A stretch of 64,000 bases of DNA from Thuidium tamariscinum (taxonomy: Eukaryota > Streptophyta > Bryopsida > Hypnales > Thuidiaceae). How positions within the stretch are numbered: position 1 is the first letter of the stretch; each line of letters starts with the position of its first letter. This document shows, one piece after another, positions 22,004-32,810 of this stretch. The position numbers and the translations under genes were made by a program. The notes under the pieces are model-generated. The model made no database searches. It worked only from the letters and a program-made list of their open reading frames with translations, and was not told the origin of the DNA. The stretch is taken from positions 21,656,501 through 21,720,500 of the forward strand of contig OX344754.2 of the NCBI GenBank assembly GCA_947034885.2, written 5' to 3'.

Positions 22004-24763
22004 TCAACTCATCTTCGAAAGCCGTTCCACAAGACCAAAAAGTCCTCTTTGTTCCATAAAGCTTTTCCATTTCTCAACGCCATCCACATCTCCCTTTTCC
22101 TCGCAGATAACATAACACATGGGGATAGAGTCAATATGACCCAGCTTCTCAGCGGCAGTGGAGAAGTATTTGTAAGCCTCTTCGGGGTCTTCGTCATCTC
22201 CCCCAAAGAGATTTAGCCACAATACCATGCCTTTGTGGAACAATGCTTGGCCCGTCCCCTTCTCTGCAGCTTTGTTGACAAGCTCGGGTGTGCTAATGTC
22301 TTCGAAAGCAATACCTAGCTCAGCAATAACCGCAAAACCCACATTTCTTAAGGCACGATCTATCCAGTACTCAATTTCTGCCTCCGAGTCTGTTTCACAG
22401 TCAAACAACCCCACGAGGCCCCACAATTGGTCGTCGTGTCCCAAGTCGGAGCAGTGCATGTAAAGCTTTTTTGCACGTTCCAAGTGTTGCAATTTGTCAA
22501 TCTGTACTAAAAGCTCGGCCAGTGCAGCCATCGCCGGAGGATAGTTTTCTGATACGGCTTGCTCTAGATAAAACAAAGCTCTGTCGTAGTTCATGGTGTA
22601 ATTGCGCTCTAAAAATCCAAGGTTAAACTTGGCAGTTACAGAACCCTTTTCAGCGCCTTTTTCAAAGAATTGTCTTGCTTTGTCGAAGTTTTGTTCTTCG
22701 AGGAAAATGGTACCCAACGTGGTTAATGCCTCCGTGTGACCTCTCCTGACACATTCCTCCAGCCACTCAACCGCTTCATCTCGCAATCCAGACTGCTGGT
22801 ACATATAGGCGAGGAAGAAAACGACGGTGTCGCTGAGGGAGTCTCTTGCCTCTTTCACCAGAGAGCGAGCCGATTCAGATTTAAGAGCAAATGATCTCAG
22901 TGACGTGAAATCGTACCAGGTTTTGATGTCCGTAGTAACAGCTGCAATGAGGCTTCGAGCTTCACCCAAACCGCCTTCGTTCAGATACTTTTCTGCAAGT
23001 TTGAGTTGCCAAGAGGGATTAGGTGACAACTGAAAATCTTCTAAATGGTATTGTACTCCTGCAATTGCCAGACCTTCGCTCAAGTGAATTTCAGAGTACT
23101 CTTTGGCCTTGAGAAGCCACAGCAACGCGTCCTCCGAATTTCCTTCATCCTCAAATGTAGCAGCCATAAATGCAGCTCCGTCACCTGATGTCGAGGCTTC
23201 TGAGAACCATCTTCTCGCTAGTTGAGGCCTTCCCGTCCAATTGTACAGAGATCCCACAAAGATGAAAATTTCAGGACTCTTCGTCTGCAACAGCTCGTCC
23301 TCATCAATAGTATGGTTGATAAAATCTAACAGGAGCCTTCCCAATGCGGACCCACCTTCGACACTTTGCTTAAGATACTCCATCTCCATGGCAGGGATGG
23401 AAGGCATTGTGCTGCGGGAGTTATACTGTATATAGAAGAATGTCAAATATGCCTCCGCAGTGGAGTATCCACCTTTGACAGCTTTGAACAAATACTTTGC
23501 AATTATGTGATGACGAAAATCTGGGCCAATAGATTGCAATCTTTGGGCGTGCATTCTGGCTAATATAGATGAGCCAAACGAGTTACCCTGCAGGTCAAGG
23601 CGTTGCAGAAATCCACGCGCTCTCTCATTTATGCGATATGGGTCAATCGACATCAGTACCATTGCAAGGTAGTAATAGATTATCGCCTTCACTGACCGTC
23701 CATTCTCTTCAAAATCCTCATTTTCACAGGCTCTCTCGAAATGATCACGGGCTGCGGTGAGATCCTCTTTACATGGGCCAAGACCGTGGAATTTCATAAT
23801 GCCAAGAAATACATCCGCCAGTGGCAGCTCCTCGCAGTCGACGTTGCGAAAGTAGTCAAATGCTTCATCGTATAGACCTTCAAAGAAAAATGCCCTTCCT
23901 TTAGTTAGTTTAGAATCTTCGCCAGGTTCAAAGTCCGTCCAGGAGTAACTGATGTTGAACTTCTCCGACTCATCCAGGTGGTTGAGAGTGTGATCCACAC
24001 TGACGAACCTGGAGTAGGCAACCGGCGCCAAATTTGGCAAAGCTGCCAAAATTTCGTCGCAGGACGGGCGCTCTCCGGGCTCTTCAGACATACAATTTGA
24101 AAGTAGCGCAGAGAACTCTGATCCCAGACCGTGCAAAACTTCCTTCAGCAGCAAACCTAGGCTAAAGATGTCCGAGCGAAGTCTATCGTAAGGCCCTCCC
24201 CTCTCTTTTTCAGGTGCTTTCTTAAATCTTGTTCCAGATACTCTTGGATAATCGTCCTCAGAAACGAACTTGGCAGCACCGAAATCACACACTTTAGCTC
24301 TCAATCCGAAGTTCAACAACACGTTGTCCGTTTTGATATCTTCGTGTGCAATTCCCTTCCTATGCAAGGCGCGGACACCTAAACAAACTTCTCTGGCGAG
24401 CCTTATGCGAAGCTCTCTGGATAGAACTAGGGTACGTCTTAACAACTCGCCCACTGTGAGGTTGTACGCTACTTCCATCACTAAGCACACCTTCTTCTCA
24501 GGGTTTACAAATTTGCCAATGTACTGCACGACATAGTACTCCCCTCTCATCGTCTTCATAAATTCAATCTCTCGTTCTACTTTGCTCTCTAGAGTGTCGG
24601 CAGGAAACTTCTTGATAGCAACTTCGTTGTCTCTGTACACGGCTGCGTACACAGATGCTTCAGCCCCCCTGCCCAAATCTTCTTTGAACTGCCCCTGGTA
24701 GCGGTAGCGAATATTGAATGTATCAGAAATGTCGCCATTCCGTGTGCTTGAATGTTCTGACAT
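22004..24763 (-). CDS. Protein kinase with C-terminal Sel1/TPR-like repeats
   Basis: Uninterrupted frame of 919 residues from the first in-frame ATG (24763). The kinase domain covers about residues 25-260: glycine loop GRGAEASV (31), VAIK with Lys 51, HED replacing HRD (140-142), DIKTDN with Asn 147, DFG (160-162) and APE (183-185). All catalytic residues are present. Residues from about 285 to 900 are helical repeats of the Sel1/TPR type, for example units with ALTTLGTIFLEE, ARQFFEKGAEKGS and ALFYLEQAVSE. Such repeats bind partner proteins. Just upstream is a good acceptor (CTTCTTCCTTAG, exon from 24820), in frame with a HeLo-like exon relic at 25198-25121, so the gene probably once had that N-terminus. 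Catalytic-kinase and Sel1 fusions are known in plants and other eukaryotes. The substrate is unknown; a signalling or immune role is inferred from its divergent partner. Confidence 0.85.
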   Translation of the reverse strand: MSEHSSTRNGDISDTFNIRYRYQGQFKEDLGRGAEASVYAAVYRDNEVAIKKFPADTLESKVEREIEFMKTMRGEYYVVQYIGKFVNPEKKVCLVMEVAYNLTVGELLRRTLVLSRELRIRLAREVCLGVRALHRKGIAHEDIKTDNVLLNFGLRAKVCDFGAAKFVSEDDYPRVSGTRFKKAPEKERGGPYDRLRSDIFSLGLLLKEVLHGLGSEFSALLSNCMSEEPGERPSCDEILAALPNLAPVAYSRFVSVDHTLNHLDESEKFNISYSWTDFEPGEDSKLTKGRAFFFEGLYDEAFDYFRNVDCEELPLADVFLGIMKFHGLGPCKEDLTAARDHFERACENEDFEENGRSVKAIIYYYLAMVLMSIDPYRINERARGFLQRLDLQGNSFGSSILARMHAQRLQSIGPDFRHHIIAKYLFKAVKGGYSTAEAYLTFFYIQYNSRSTMPSIPAMEMEYLKQSVEGGSALGRLLLDFINHTIDEDELLQTKSPEIFIFVGSLYNWTGRPQLARRWFSEASTSGDGAAFMAATFEDEGNSEDALLWLLKAKEYSEIHLSEGLAIAGVQYHLEDFQLSPNPSWQLKLAEKYLNEGGLGEARSLIAAVTTDIKTWYDFTSLRSFALKSESARSLVKEARDSLSDTVVFFLAYMYQQSGLRDEAVEWLEECVRRGHTEALTTLGTIFLEEQNFDKARQFFEKGAEKGSVTAKFNLGFLERNYTMNYDRALFYLEQAVSENYPPAMAALAELLVQIDKLQHLERAKKLYMHCSDLGHDDQLWGLVGLFDCETDSEAEIEYWIDRALRNVGFAVIAELGIAFEDISTPELVNKAAEKGTGQALFHKGMVLWLNLFGGDDEDPEEAYKYFSTAAEKLGHIDSIPMCYVICEEKGDVDGVEKWKSFMEQRGLFGLVERLSKMS

Positions 24764-24904
24764 CTCCGATCTCAAATGGCGAGCGAAGAAATCACACACG
24801 TACGTCGAATCCGGTAAGGACTAAGGAAGAAGCAAACGAACTCAATCACAGAAGAAGGGAGATGAGTGCGAACAATTAGCACGAGTGGGTGGGGTGCTAG
24901 CAAC

Positions 24905-25850
24905 TATCCGACATTATTGATCACCGAGTAAACCAAACACAAAAAGCCTGCCTGTTTCGGAAGAATTAGTATACTCTCTCCATGTTCAACCTCGGCATGT
25001 TCAATATTAGCGAACGAACTAACGAACCAATCCGAGGTTGGGTCTGAGGCTCTACTGTAGTTTGTACAGTACAGACTGCTTCTAGCTAGCTAGCTGGGAA
25101 GCATAGTACGACGTAACCACCTTCTCCCAAAGACCGATGACACCATCGATTGACGCCGCAAAGCCGACCACACCAACTGCGACCAGAAAAGTTTCCAAGG
25201 CGACGAGTTCGATCCAGCCCTTTGCCGTCAAATATAAGTGGCAAGCAAATCCAGCAGGTGAGTGAAAATTAGCTACAGCGAATGTTGGCAGTTTGAAATT
25301 TTATTTACCGACAGCTGATCGACTCAAGTGTCAACAAGACCGAAAGCCTAGAAGAGAATGGGTACTACTGAAGTGCAAGGCTTCTCATTTCGCAATTTCA
25401 GAGTCAGCGATGGCGAGGAGATTGGAGAGGGAGAGCCTCGCCAATTCGTGGCCTCGAGTTGGTTCACCCTGGTCCACGGGCATGGCCACTCGCGGCCGTC
25501 TGATCACCAGATGGGCTTAGGATGCTTCGGTTGCTATACCAGTTGAGCCCGCTTAAGCTTAATTGCCTGTCGAGCAGGTTTACCCATTAGTTTGCGGGCA
25601 ACTGAATTTATTTTTTAACCCATAAACATCGCAGAGGACGTTTTTCGGCCGATGAATGACAAAGGATCTCTCCGTGTAGGACAGAAATGCAACTATTTCA
25701 TCCTCCAAAATTTGTGTAGAAAGAGAAGATCTATAGTAGTTTGTCTTCCAATGAGTACTTTTTCATTTTTTTAAGCCAACAATTCATACAGTGACAAAAG
25801 AGATGATTTCCACAGTGACCGGTCCGGCATTCAAGGATTAATGTTGGCTC
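24905..25850. repeat. Inverted repeat, left arm
   Basis: Reverse complement matches 28083-28945 almost throughout, from the GATCACCGAGTAAACCAAACAC block (outer end) through the HeLo-like exon and its upstream sequence to TTATGAGCCAACAT (inner end). The left arm carries about 215 extra bases (25619-25832, beginning TTAACCCATAAACATC), which look like a later insertion. The arms put the same first exon and upstream region on both strands, facing apart. Confidence 0.85.
25121..25198 (-). pseudogene. HeLo-like first exon that has lost its ATG
   Basis: Seventy-eight nucleotides equal in length and phase to exon 1 of the plus-strand gene, encoding ETFLVAVGVVGFAASIDGVI and ending GLWEK before a GT donor (GTGGTT). 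The start codon at the matching position is TTG (25198-25196) where the plus copy has ATG. Upstream in frame I find no other ATG before a TAA. Spliced to the acceptor at 24820 it would remain in frame with the kinase gene, so loss of the ATG is the change that removes the HeLo N-terminus. Confidence 0.65.
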
Positions 25851-26917
25851 ATAACTAGGCCTTTTTTTTCATTTTTGAAGAAGTGCCATAATGGCGATAT
25901 AAAATGTTCTAGTGGTGCTCCAAATTGCAATATTCATCCACTTATTGGATGTATAATATGGTATTCATCCACAATTAGGCAATTTCATCTAATATTCTTT
26001 TAAATATCAAAGTTTTTTGGCGATTTCATCCAATTTTTTTGGCATTTTTTATAACCTTTTTTAGCTAGATATTTTTTTCTAGTGCAATCTGGCACCAGAA
26101 AGCCAAAAAAAAGCCTTGCTCATAACTTACCACCAAAAACAATTTTGTCTTCCTTCAATGAAAACTCAAAAGGCTCAAGAGGTTAGGACTTAGGAATGCA
26201 TTCTCCTATAATTCTTAAATGATTTCTTCATAAAAAAAAATTTATCCACTTTTTAATTTGTTCTTTAAGTACCAATGCAACTATCATTTTGGTTTAGGGT
26301 GAAATTTTGAAACAAAATTTTGACATGTTGAAAAAATTATTTATTAAGCACTCTGTCGTCCATATTCTGGACAATGAACAAAGGGCTTTGAGGCGCTATT
26401 TTGTCCACCAAACTTTTCATTCATCCAGTGTAACACTTGAATTTTGAAAAGACAACCTTCCTTAATGATCAATTTCATGAAATTGCAGTAGAAAGATATA
26501 AGCAAAAATGTGCCAAAATTAGAAAAAAGATTGAGGCGTTAAGGGCTTAATCACTCAAGAAAATTAAAGAGTATGGTAGGCAAAAGGTCACCAATTCTTT
26601 TATGAATTTTGATTTTCCACTTTCATTAAATGTACTATAAATTAGGGGAAAATTTAACTCTTTGCAATTGTCATCCAAACCAAAAATTTAGTTTTTAAGT
26701 TCTAGATTACATTCATGTTGTTGAATTCATGAGTACTCCCAACATGCCCGTGCTAGCCACCGTCAACACTTCCAACATGCCCTCGGTGGTTACCATGACG
26801 ACTCCCAACATGTTTTGGGTGGTAACCGTGACCACTCCTTATATTAAAAGTGTGAAAGCAAAATTGTTGTTTCATACAAGAGTTTGGTTTTGTTATTTAA
26901 TATTTGTATTACTTATC

Positions 26918-26919
<2 letters not shown>

Positions 26920-26971
<52 letters not shown>
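26920..26971. repeat. (AT)n microsatellite
   Basis: About 25 uninterrupted AT dinucleotides. Directly readable. Confidence 0.95.
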
Positions 26972-26975
<4 letters not shown>

Positions 26976-27138
26976 TTATGTAATGATAGTTTATCTACCA
27001 CAATATTATTGTGATTATATTTGCATTAATTATATGTTGTATATGTAACATGTTTTAATGTATTGTTGGTTGCACTTCATCTTCTAGATAGATATATTTG
27101 TTGACTGCAAATACAATAGATATGCATTCACTACATCT

Positions 27139-27480
27139 TTTGAGCTCATTGTCATTGTCACAATGAACTCAAAAAAATTAATCAATTAATTTTTTTTAAC
27201 TACCTCCCTAATCCCTGGGTTTAAAAAAAAATATTAATTGAAATTAATTTCTTAATTCTTTGTCCCCCCCTCCCTTTATTTGTAATTTTTTGAACAAGTA
27301 TACAATGGCAAACAATATGGGACAATGAAAATTGTATCCCGTATCAGTATATTGTATCCATACCTATACATATATTCGTATTTGTACACGTACTATATTC
27401 CAAATATCAAGCATTGTATCCATACAATATTCATAAATGTACTTTGATTCATATTCGTATATCGTATCTGGATTTGGATT
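27139..27480. repeat. Dispersed repeat with GAGCTCATTGTCATTGTCAC palindrome, copy 1
   Basis: Starts with a palindromic TTTTGAGCTCATTGTC..GACAATG-type word and ends in a degenerate GTATCC/CGTATAT tract. An inverted copy with the same two parts lies at 34340-34770. Confidence 0.55.
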
Positions 27481-28082
27481 TGGATGGATGGCTTAGATTA
27501 AATCTCAAAGATCAACTGCTTAAATTTTTTTGAGAAATTGACAACAATTTCAAAGGTAAGCATTTAAAAAAAAATCGATGGCTTTAAAAAATTTTGAGAG
27601 AGGAGGGGGCAACTAATACCCTTGGCTTACTCTTTTGGGTACATTGTTGGTTGTTAGCTAAATAATGCAAATTACAAAGCAGTCTTATTATTTGTAGATT
27701 TCCTCATGTATGAGTAGTAGTTTTATAGCACTATGAAACACTTCCTATACAAGCATTCTAATAAATGGTTTAAATAAATAAAAAATATGTAAAAAGATCA
27801 AAATTTTGGAAAATAATTTTAAAATGATAAAAATAATTTAAAAATGAAGGGGAAATTAGAAAAATTAGCTACAAAGAAATTGTAAAGGATTATTTTGATA
27901 TTGTGACATTCAAAATGTATTGAAAACAAATCTAAAATAAATAAAAAACTAACTCACTGAAGATAAATTCAAAACAAATTGTGGTTAAATACTTACATTT
28001 CCATAATCAAAATTGAGGTAGACCTCCAAAATGGAAATAGAAAAAGAAGTGAAATAAAAATTGAAAATGGGAATTTTTGATG

Positions 28083-28945
28083 GTAAGTTATGAGCCAACA
28101 TAAAAATAAATAAAAATTCAGTTGCCCTCGAACTGATGGGTAGGGTCATGAAAAAAATGAGTTAGAACTTGAGTTGCAAGCTTTGCTCCCAAAAGACAGG
28201 CAATCAAGTGAGCTCAACCGGTACAAGCTTGCATCCCAAGCATCCCAAGCCCATCTGGTGATCGGACGGCCACGAGTGGCCATGCCCATGGACCTGGACC
28301 AACTCGAGGTCACCAAATGGCGAGGGAGGGAGAGCGCGTTTGGACTTTCGATGACGAGGCGTGGAGAGCGCGCAAGAGGATACATCACATAGACACTTCC
28401 TGTTGCCATCACGCTCCTGTCATCCAAGTGTCATCGTGTCTATGTGTCTGTGTGTCTGTGTCTGTGTCTGTACTTCAGTAGTCCCCATTCTCTTCTAGGG
28501 TTTCGGTCTTGTGGACACTTGGGTCGATCAGTTGTCGGTAATTTTGAAACTGGCAACATTCGATGTTGCTAATTTTCACTCACTGGATGGATTTGCTTGC
28601 CACTTACACTTGACGGCAAAGGGCTCGATCGAACTCGTCGCCATGGAAACCTTTCTGGTTGCAGCTGGTGTGGTCGGCTTCGTGGCGTCAATCGATGGTG
28701 TCATCGGTCTTTGTGAGAAGGTGGGTACGTCTTACTATGCTTCCCAGCTAGCTAGAAGCAGTCTGTACTGTACAAACTACAGTAGAGCCTCAGACCCAAT
28801 CGGATTGGTTCGTTGGTTCGTTGGTTCGTTGTTCGCTAATATTGAACATGCCGAGGTTGAACATGGACAGTGTACTAATTTTTCCGAAACAGCCAGGTAC
28901 GTACTTCCTTGTATTTGGTTTACTCGGTGATCAATAATGTCGGAT
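28083..28945. repeat. Inverted repeat, right arm
   Basis: Inverse of 24905-25850. It includes upstream sequence, a TGTGTC/TGTCTG microsatellite at 28436-28475 absent from the left arm, exon 1 of the HeLo pseudokinase gene, and part of intron 1 with TTCGTTGG triplication. The arms differ by scattered substitutions and small gaps, so the duplication is not very recent. Confidence 0.85.
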
Positions 28946-31582
28946 TACAATTGGTTCCAAGAATTGTACTCTATGTGTGTGTTTGTGCGACAGGTGAAAT
29001 GGTTGCTCGACCATTTACGTCACACCAAGGAATTGGGAGTCGAGCGGGCGCGGGTCGGGAATATATGCAGAGTATACCTAAAGTTGAAGGAGAAGCTGGA
29101 GCTGGAAAAGGACGCTATGGAAGAAATGGGCTTGGAATTACTGAGGATATCCACTCTGGTAGTTCACGAAAAATTGACAGAAATAGTACCGAAACTGCAG
29201 CCTTCCGTTGTGATTTCGCAGAAAAAGAGGATCAATAAGAAGCTGGACGAAATTGATCGCGTACTGCACTCCTACATGTGGCTTTTCCATCTCGAAGCGC
29301 GGCCAGGTAAAAGATTTTATATCATTATGCCAAAATTTGTCGTTTCAACAATGAAGACCTTTTCAGTGGTACGATTGTGATGTCAAGGTTCTGATTCGGA
29401 GTGACGAATTGTTTAAACAGACACCAACCAATCTAATGTAGCACCGAGCAATCAGACAGCCACCGAGTACTCCGTTGTGGCAAATCTCCTGGAGGACAAT
29501 AAGCTGCTGCAACGTCTCATGAATCCTAGTAACAGCACAGTCATCTCCAAATCCACTCTTCGACAGCAGGATTGGTACACCGAAACCCTTGAAGTAAAAC
29601 CAGACAACGCCAGATGCGTTGTGGTGGAAGGCAAGACGTACATGGTAGAAAGGATTGCTCTCGGAAAGACTTCAAAGGAGACAGAGCGGAGATTGAGCCG
29701 CTTGGGGAAACTTCTCATGATAATGCGTGAAAGTGAGGATGCAGGAATCTGCAATCTTCTCCGCATGTCTAAAATTGTGAGGGAGCCCGAGAATTTCTGC
29801 ATTTTAAGCGAGGTTCGTCCCACGAGTCAAATGCTTGTTTCAATTGCCGTGCTCTAGTTTCTTTTAAAATTGTTGGATACCGGTACATTCTAAGCTTTTT
29901 ACATTGCTCTGTACACAAAAAATTCAAAATATTTGGACTAGACTCTATTTTGAAGAAATTTGGATTTAACGAATCGGCCTGCAGGCAGCTCATTTCGACA
30001 ACTTAAGTTTGCTCAACGACCACGAAATATAACTTTTCTCAATCTCTCAGTTTTTGTTTGCAGTTGGAGGATGCTCGTTACACAGTGCTGGAAGGAATGC
30101 TTGCCGATTTGAAAGACAATCAAGGTTGGAAGGTTTTGTTGCTGATAGCGGAGGCAGTGCAGAGCCTTCACAAGATGTCCTTGGTACACGAAGGTCTCAA
30201 TAGCCAGAATATTCTCGTGCATATCAACTCAATGGTGATCAAGCTCACGGGCTTTGCCTCCTCTCGAGAGATCCTGGTTAATAGCTTCTAACCTATCACT
30301 GAATCGATTCAAAACAACATCTTCTATCTTCTGTTTGCAGATAATTAATGAGATTTTTGTGGGGTTTTCCCGCATGGATTATATATTCTTCAATTAATAA
30401 TTATTACATTCCTGATCACAATGTCAAATTAGTTACGTCCATCACACTTTGACGTGGGTTGTGGGGAGTTGTGGAGTAGGATCTGAGCGACTGTCTGACT
30501 CCAGAGGACCCAGACTTGCAAAAGAGAAATCAAATATTCCAGGCGCCGGAGCGACTCGCAGGCTCCAGGTATCTCACATTTTTCCCGTTCATAATTGTTA
30601 ATATGTTTTACGGGGAAGTTTGTTAACTTCCACACTCCATGTGGGCATGGCCTGATTCTCTCATTTTAAGCCTAGTTTTGACCAATGATCTTAGTAAAGC
30701 TATTGAACTCTGAGCAGCTCCTCGATTGCTTTAATATTAGATATATCCACGATTGCCATAGCCCTATTTGGATTTCATCAATAAGGATCCAGATGGCTAG
30801 TGTGTTGTCAACCAGGATTCGCTGATGACTGAAAACTTGCATTAAAACATAGTGAACGATAGGAATTATGTCATGTTTGCAGCTCTAGTGAGACTGCAGA
30901 GACCCAACAGTCGGTCAGGATTGTTCCAGTACTAGTCAGGATTGTTCCAGTGCTAGCTGGGACTAAAGTCCCCCACTTTAGCCCGACCAAGGTGTGCAAT
31001 TTTGGGGTCTAAAGTGATGTCAACAAAGAAAACTTGAGATTTTCCAAGTGCCTTGTAAAAAGGGCCTAAAATGGGGGTTATTGCGTGAAAGATTAGCCCC
31101 TGCTAATGCCTTGAAATCTTCCTGTGAGTAACGTTTTCCAGTTCCAACCAATGTCGTCAACGTCTAGGAGCATACCAGGCATGGCTAAACCCTAATAAAA
31201 CCTTGAATTAATGTTGAGGGTTCCATTAAAGTTGCAACAGTGCACAATCATGACTTGTATCTATATCTGAAACTAATCAGCTGCCTGTGTTACTACTGAT
31301 GCTAGGTATTCCTTTGAATGTGACGTCTACTCCTTGGGAATGGTGATGGCGGAGGTGTGCCTTGGACAGCCTCTAGTGCAGGTACCCAAGACAGACAGGG
31401 ATGACATCATGAGCTTGCTGGAGCAACCCTCTCGAATGTTTGGGGCGGAGACGCAGGCTCAAGTCGTAGCACTGATTCGAGAGATTTTACTGGCACCGAC
31501 GGCTTCCAAGAGGCCTTTGGCTCTGGAGATTACTGAGAGACTATCAAGAATGGGGCACAGTCGGAATGGAATCCTGCCCTAG
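28643..31582 (+). CDS. HeLo/MLKL-like pseudokinase, six exons, 453 aa
   Basis: Exons 28643-28720, 28994-29306, 29421-29812, 30064-30276, 30480-30568 and 31306-31582 join in frame with GT-AG introns and total 1362 nt. Residues 1-26 form a glycine-rich amphipathic N-terminus (VGFVASIDGVIGLCEK) and residues 27-130 a helical, charged bundle. Together they resemble HeLo or MLKL N-terminal domains, which act on membranes. Residues 170-440 follow the kinase fold but lack its chemistry: YMVER replaces VAIK (205-208), HEG replaces HRD (303-305) and TGF replaces DFG (323-325), while Asn 310, APE (354-356) and the subdomain IX block DVYSLGMVMAEV are kept. HeLo plus pseudokinase is the layout of plant MLKL-type cell-death and immunity proteins. 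The TPR part of those is missing here but repeats of that type sit in the divergent neighbour. The HeLo call rests on pattern, not on alignment. Confidence 0.75.
30569..31305 (+). other. Long intron 5 of the pseudokinase gene
   Basis: At 737 nt it is the longest intron. It holds two GTCAGGATTGTTCCAGT repeats (30914 and 30936), a GGGACTAAAGTCCC palindrome (30959) and no coding sequence. It probably contains a small insertion. Confidence 0.55.
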
Positions 31583-31740
31583 GGCTGCATTCTTCTTAAA
31601 TCACTTAATATAGCACATGGCTGCATTCATAATTAGGGTAATTAAAAATAAACCCTGTGTGTACATGAAGTATTACATACATTTTTAACTTTTGAAAAAA
31701 TGGTCATTTGTAAATATAATACTTTTGATCATCAAAATGT

Positions 31741-31780
31741 ATTAAATATCTCTCTCTCTCTATATATATACATATATATT
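31741..31780. repeat. (TC)n(TA)n microsatellite
   Basis: TCTCTCTCTCTCTATATATATA run just after the pseudokinase gene. The rest of 31583-32390 has no gene. Confidence 0.85.
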
Positions 31781-32394
31781 ATTATGTTTATAATGAATTC
31801 AATTTTTTCAATACTCCCTCCCTCCCAAGTTTGGTAGTGGATTTTAAAAGGCAGTGTTTACTCTAATCCTAAATTGAAAGCATAGTTTCCAGTTATAGAA
31901 ACTTTCCAAATTGAAGTCGATTGGTAATAAACTCAATTCTGAAGCATGTCTACGTTGCCTATAAACATTGTAGTCTTGAGGGTAGCGTTTATTGAAAACC
32001 AGTTTTGTTGAAATTCTATAGATTTTAGACTGCATGGTTTGAATTGTGAAAGTAATCATAGAAGGATCCAAAAATTTGTAAATGAATTGTACCCATTGTA
32101 CAAACTTGGACATACTATACTAATCTTACTATTGACTATTGGCAGATTTACCATACTTTCTCTACCTCATGCTTGTTACAAGTAGATGATTTTGAATGAA
32201 TGTGCAATGAGAGCTCTCAAGTGCAAAAGAAGTGAACATGGCTATTAATTGCAATCAAAGGAAGATCTTAAATTAGAGGTAACAATAGAGACAAAGTGCC
32301 ATCAACATACAAATAAGAATAGGCTTTATTGAGAAGGAAACTTTGCCCTCTCTTTGTGTTTAGATTTGTTCAAGAATGGCTTGGAATTCAATAC

Positions 32395-32590
32395 GGTGGA
32401 AGCACCCAAAATTGTCAAAATAAGCAATTCAATGTACTTCGAGGTACTTCCTATAAATAATATTTTTGTAGTATTCGCAATTGAAAATCATGAATTTAAA
32501 AAAAGAAAGATTTTTCAGATAATTATGGCATGTATTTTTTTATGAATTTTCAAAGTAGAGACTCCCTAGAGTCCTAGACCATTGAAATCA
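32395..32590. mobile_element. Inverted partial copy of the GTAAGGTAGAAGCACCC element
   Basis: GGTGGAAGCACCC at the left, then AATATTTTTGTAGTATT and GAAAATCATGAATTT, which are the inverse of the core at 5240-5357 and 40480-40582. The other end is lost. Confidence 0.5.
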
Positions 32591-32810
32591 AGATTTTTGA
32601 AATCTATATCTATTATAGATGTCACTTATATAAGATTTAAAAAATCTATACCTATCAAAAAACTGAGACTGGTGTAGATTTCAAACATCTAGGAATGATA
32701 TAGATTTAAGAAATCTAGAACAATTGTACATTTCAGACCATCCGGTTAGAATTGTAAAAATTGCCAAAATTGCAGAATTTTGCCATTTTAATAAAATTTA
32801 ATGACGCTTT
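32591..32810 (-). mobile_element. Partial copy of the GGGCAATTT MITE family
   Basis: Contains the family's internal words TAGATGTCAC, GAAATCTA and GTACATTTCAGACC, and ends near TTGCCATTTTAATAAA. Diverged and fused to the neighbouring element. Confidence 0.45.

Larger units (their letters stand above)
25851..28082. other. Spacer between inverted-repeat arms
   Basis: AT-rich, with no gene. It contains three imperfect 33-36 bp repeats at 26729-26838 (CCCAACATGCCC-like words), a long (AT)n run at 26920-26971, and a dispersed repeat at 27139-27480. Confidence 0.6.

Noticed and set aside
25293..25546. Two plus-strand frames of 62-75 codons
   Set aside because: They lie antisense to the upstream region of the HeLo exon inside the inverted repeat; the other arm does not preserve them.
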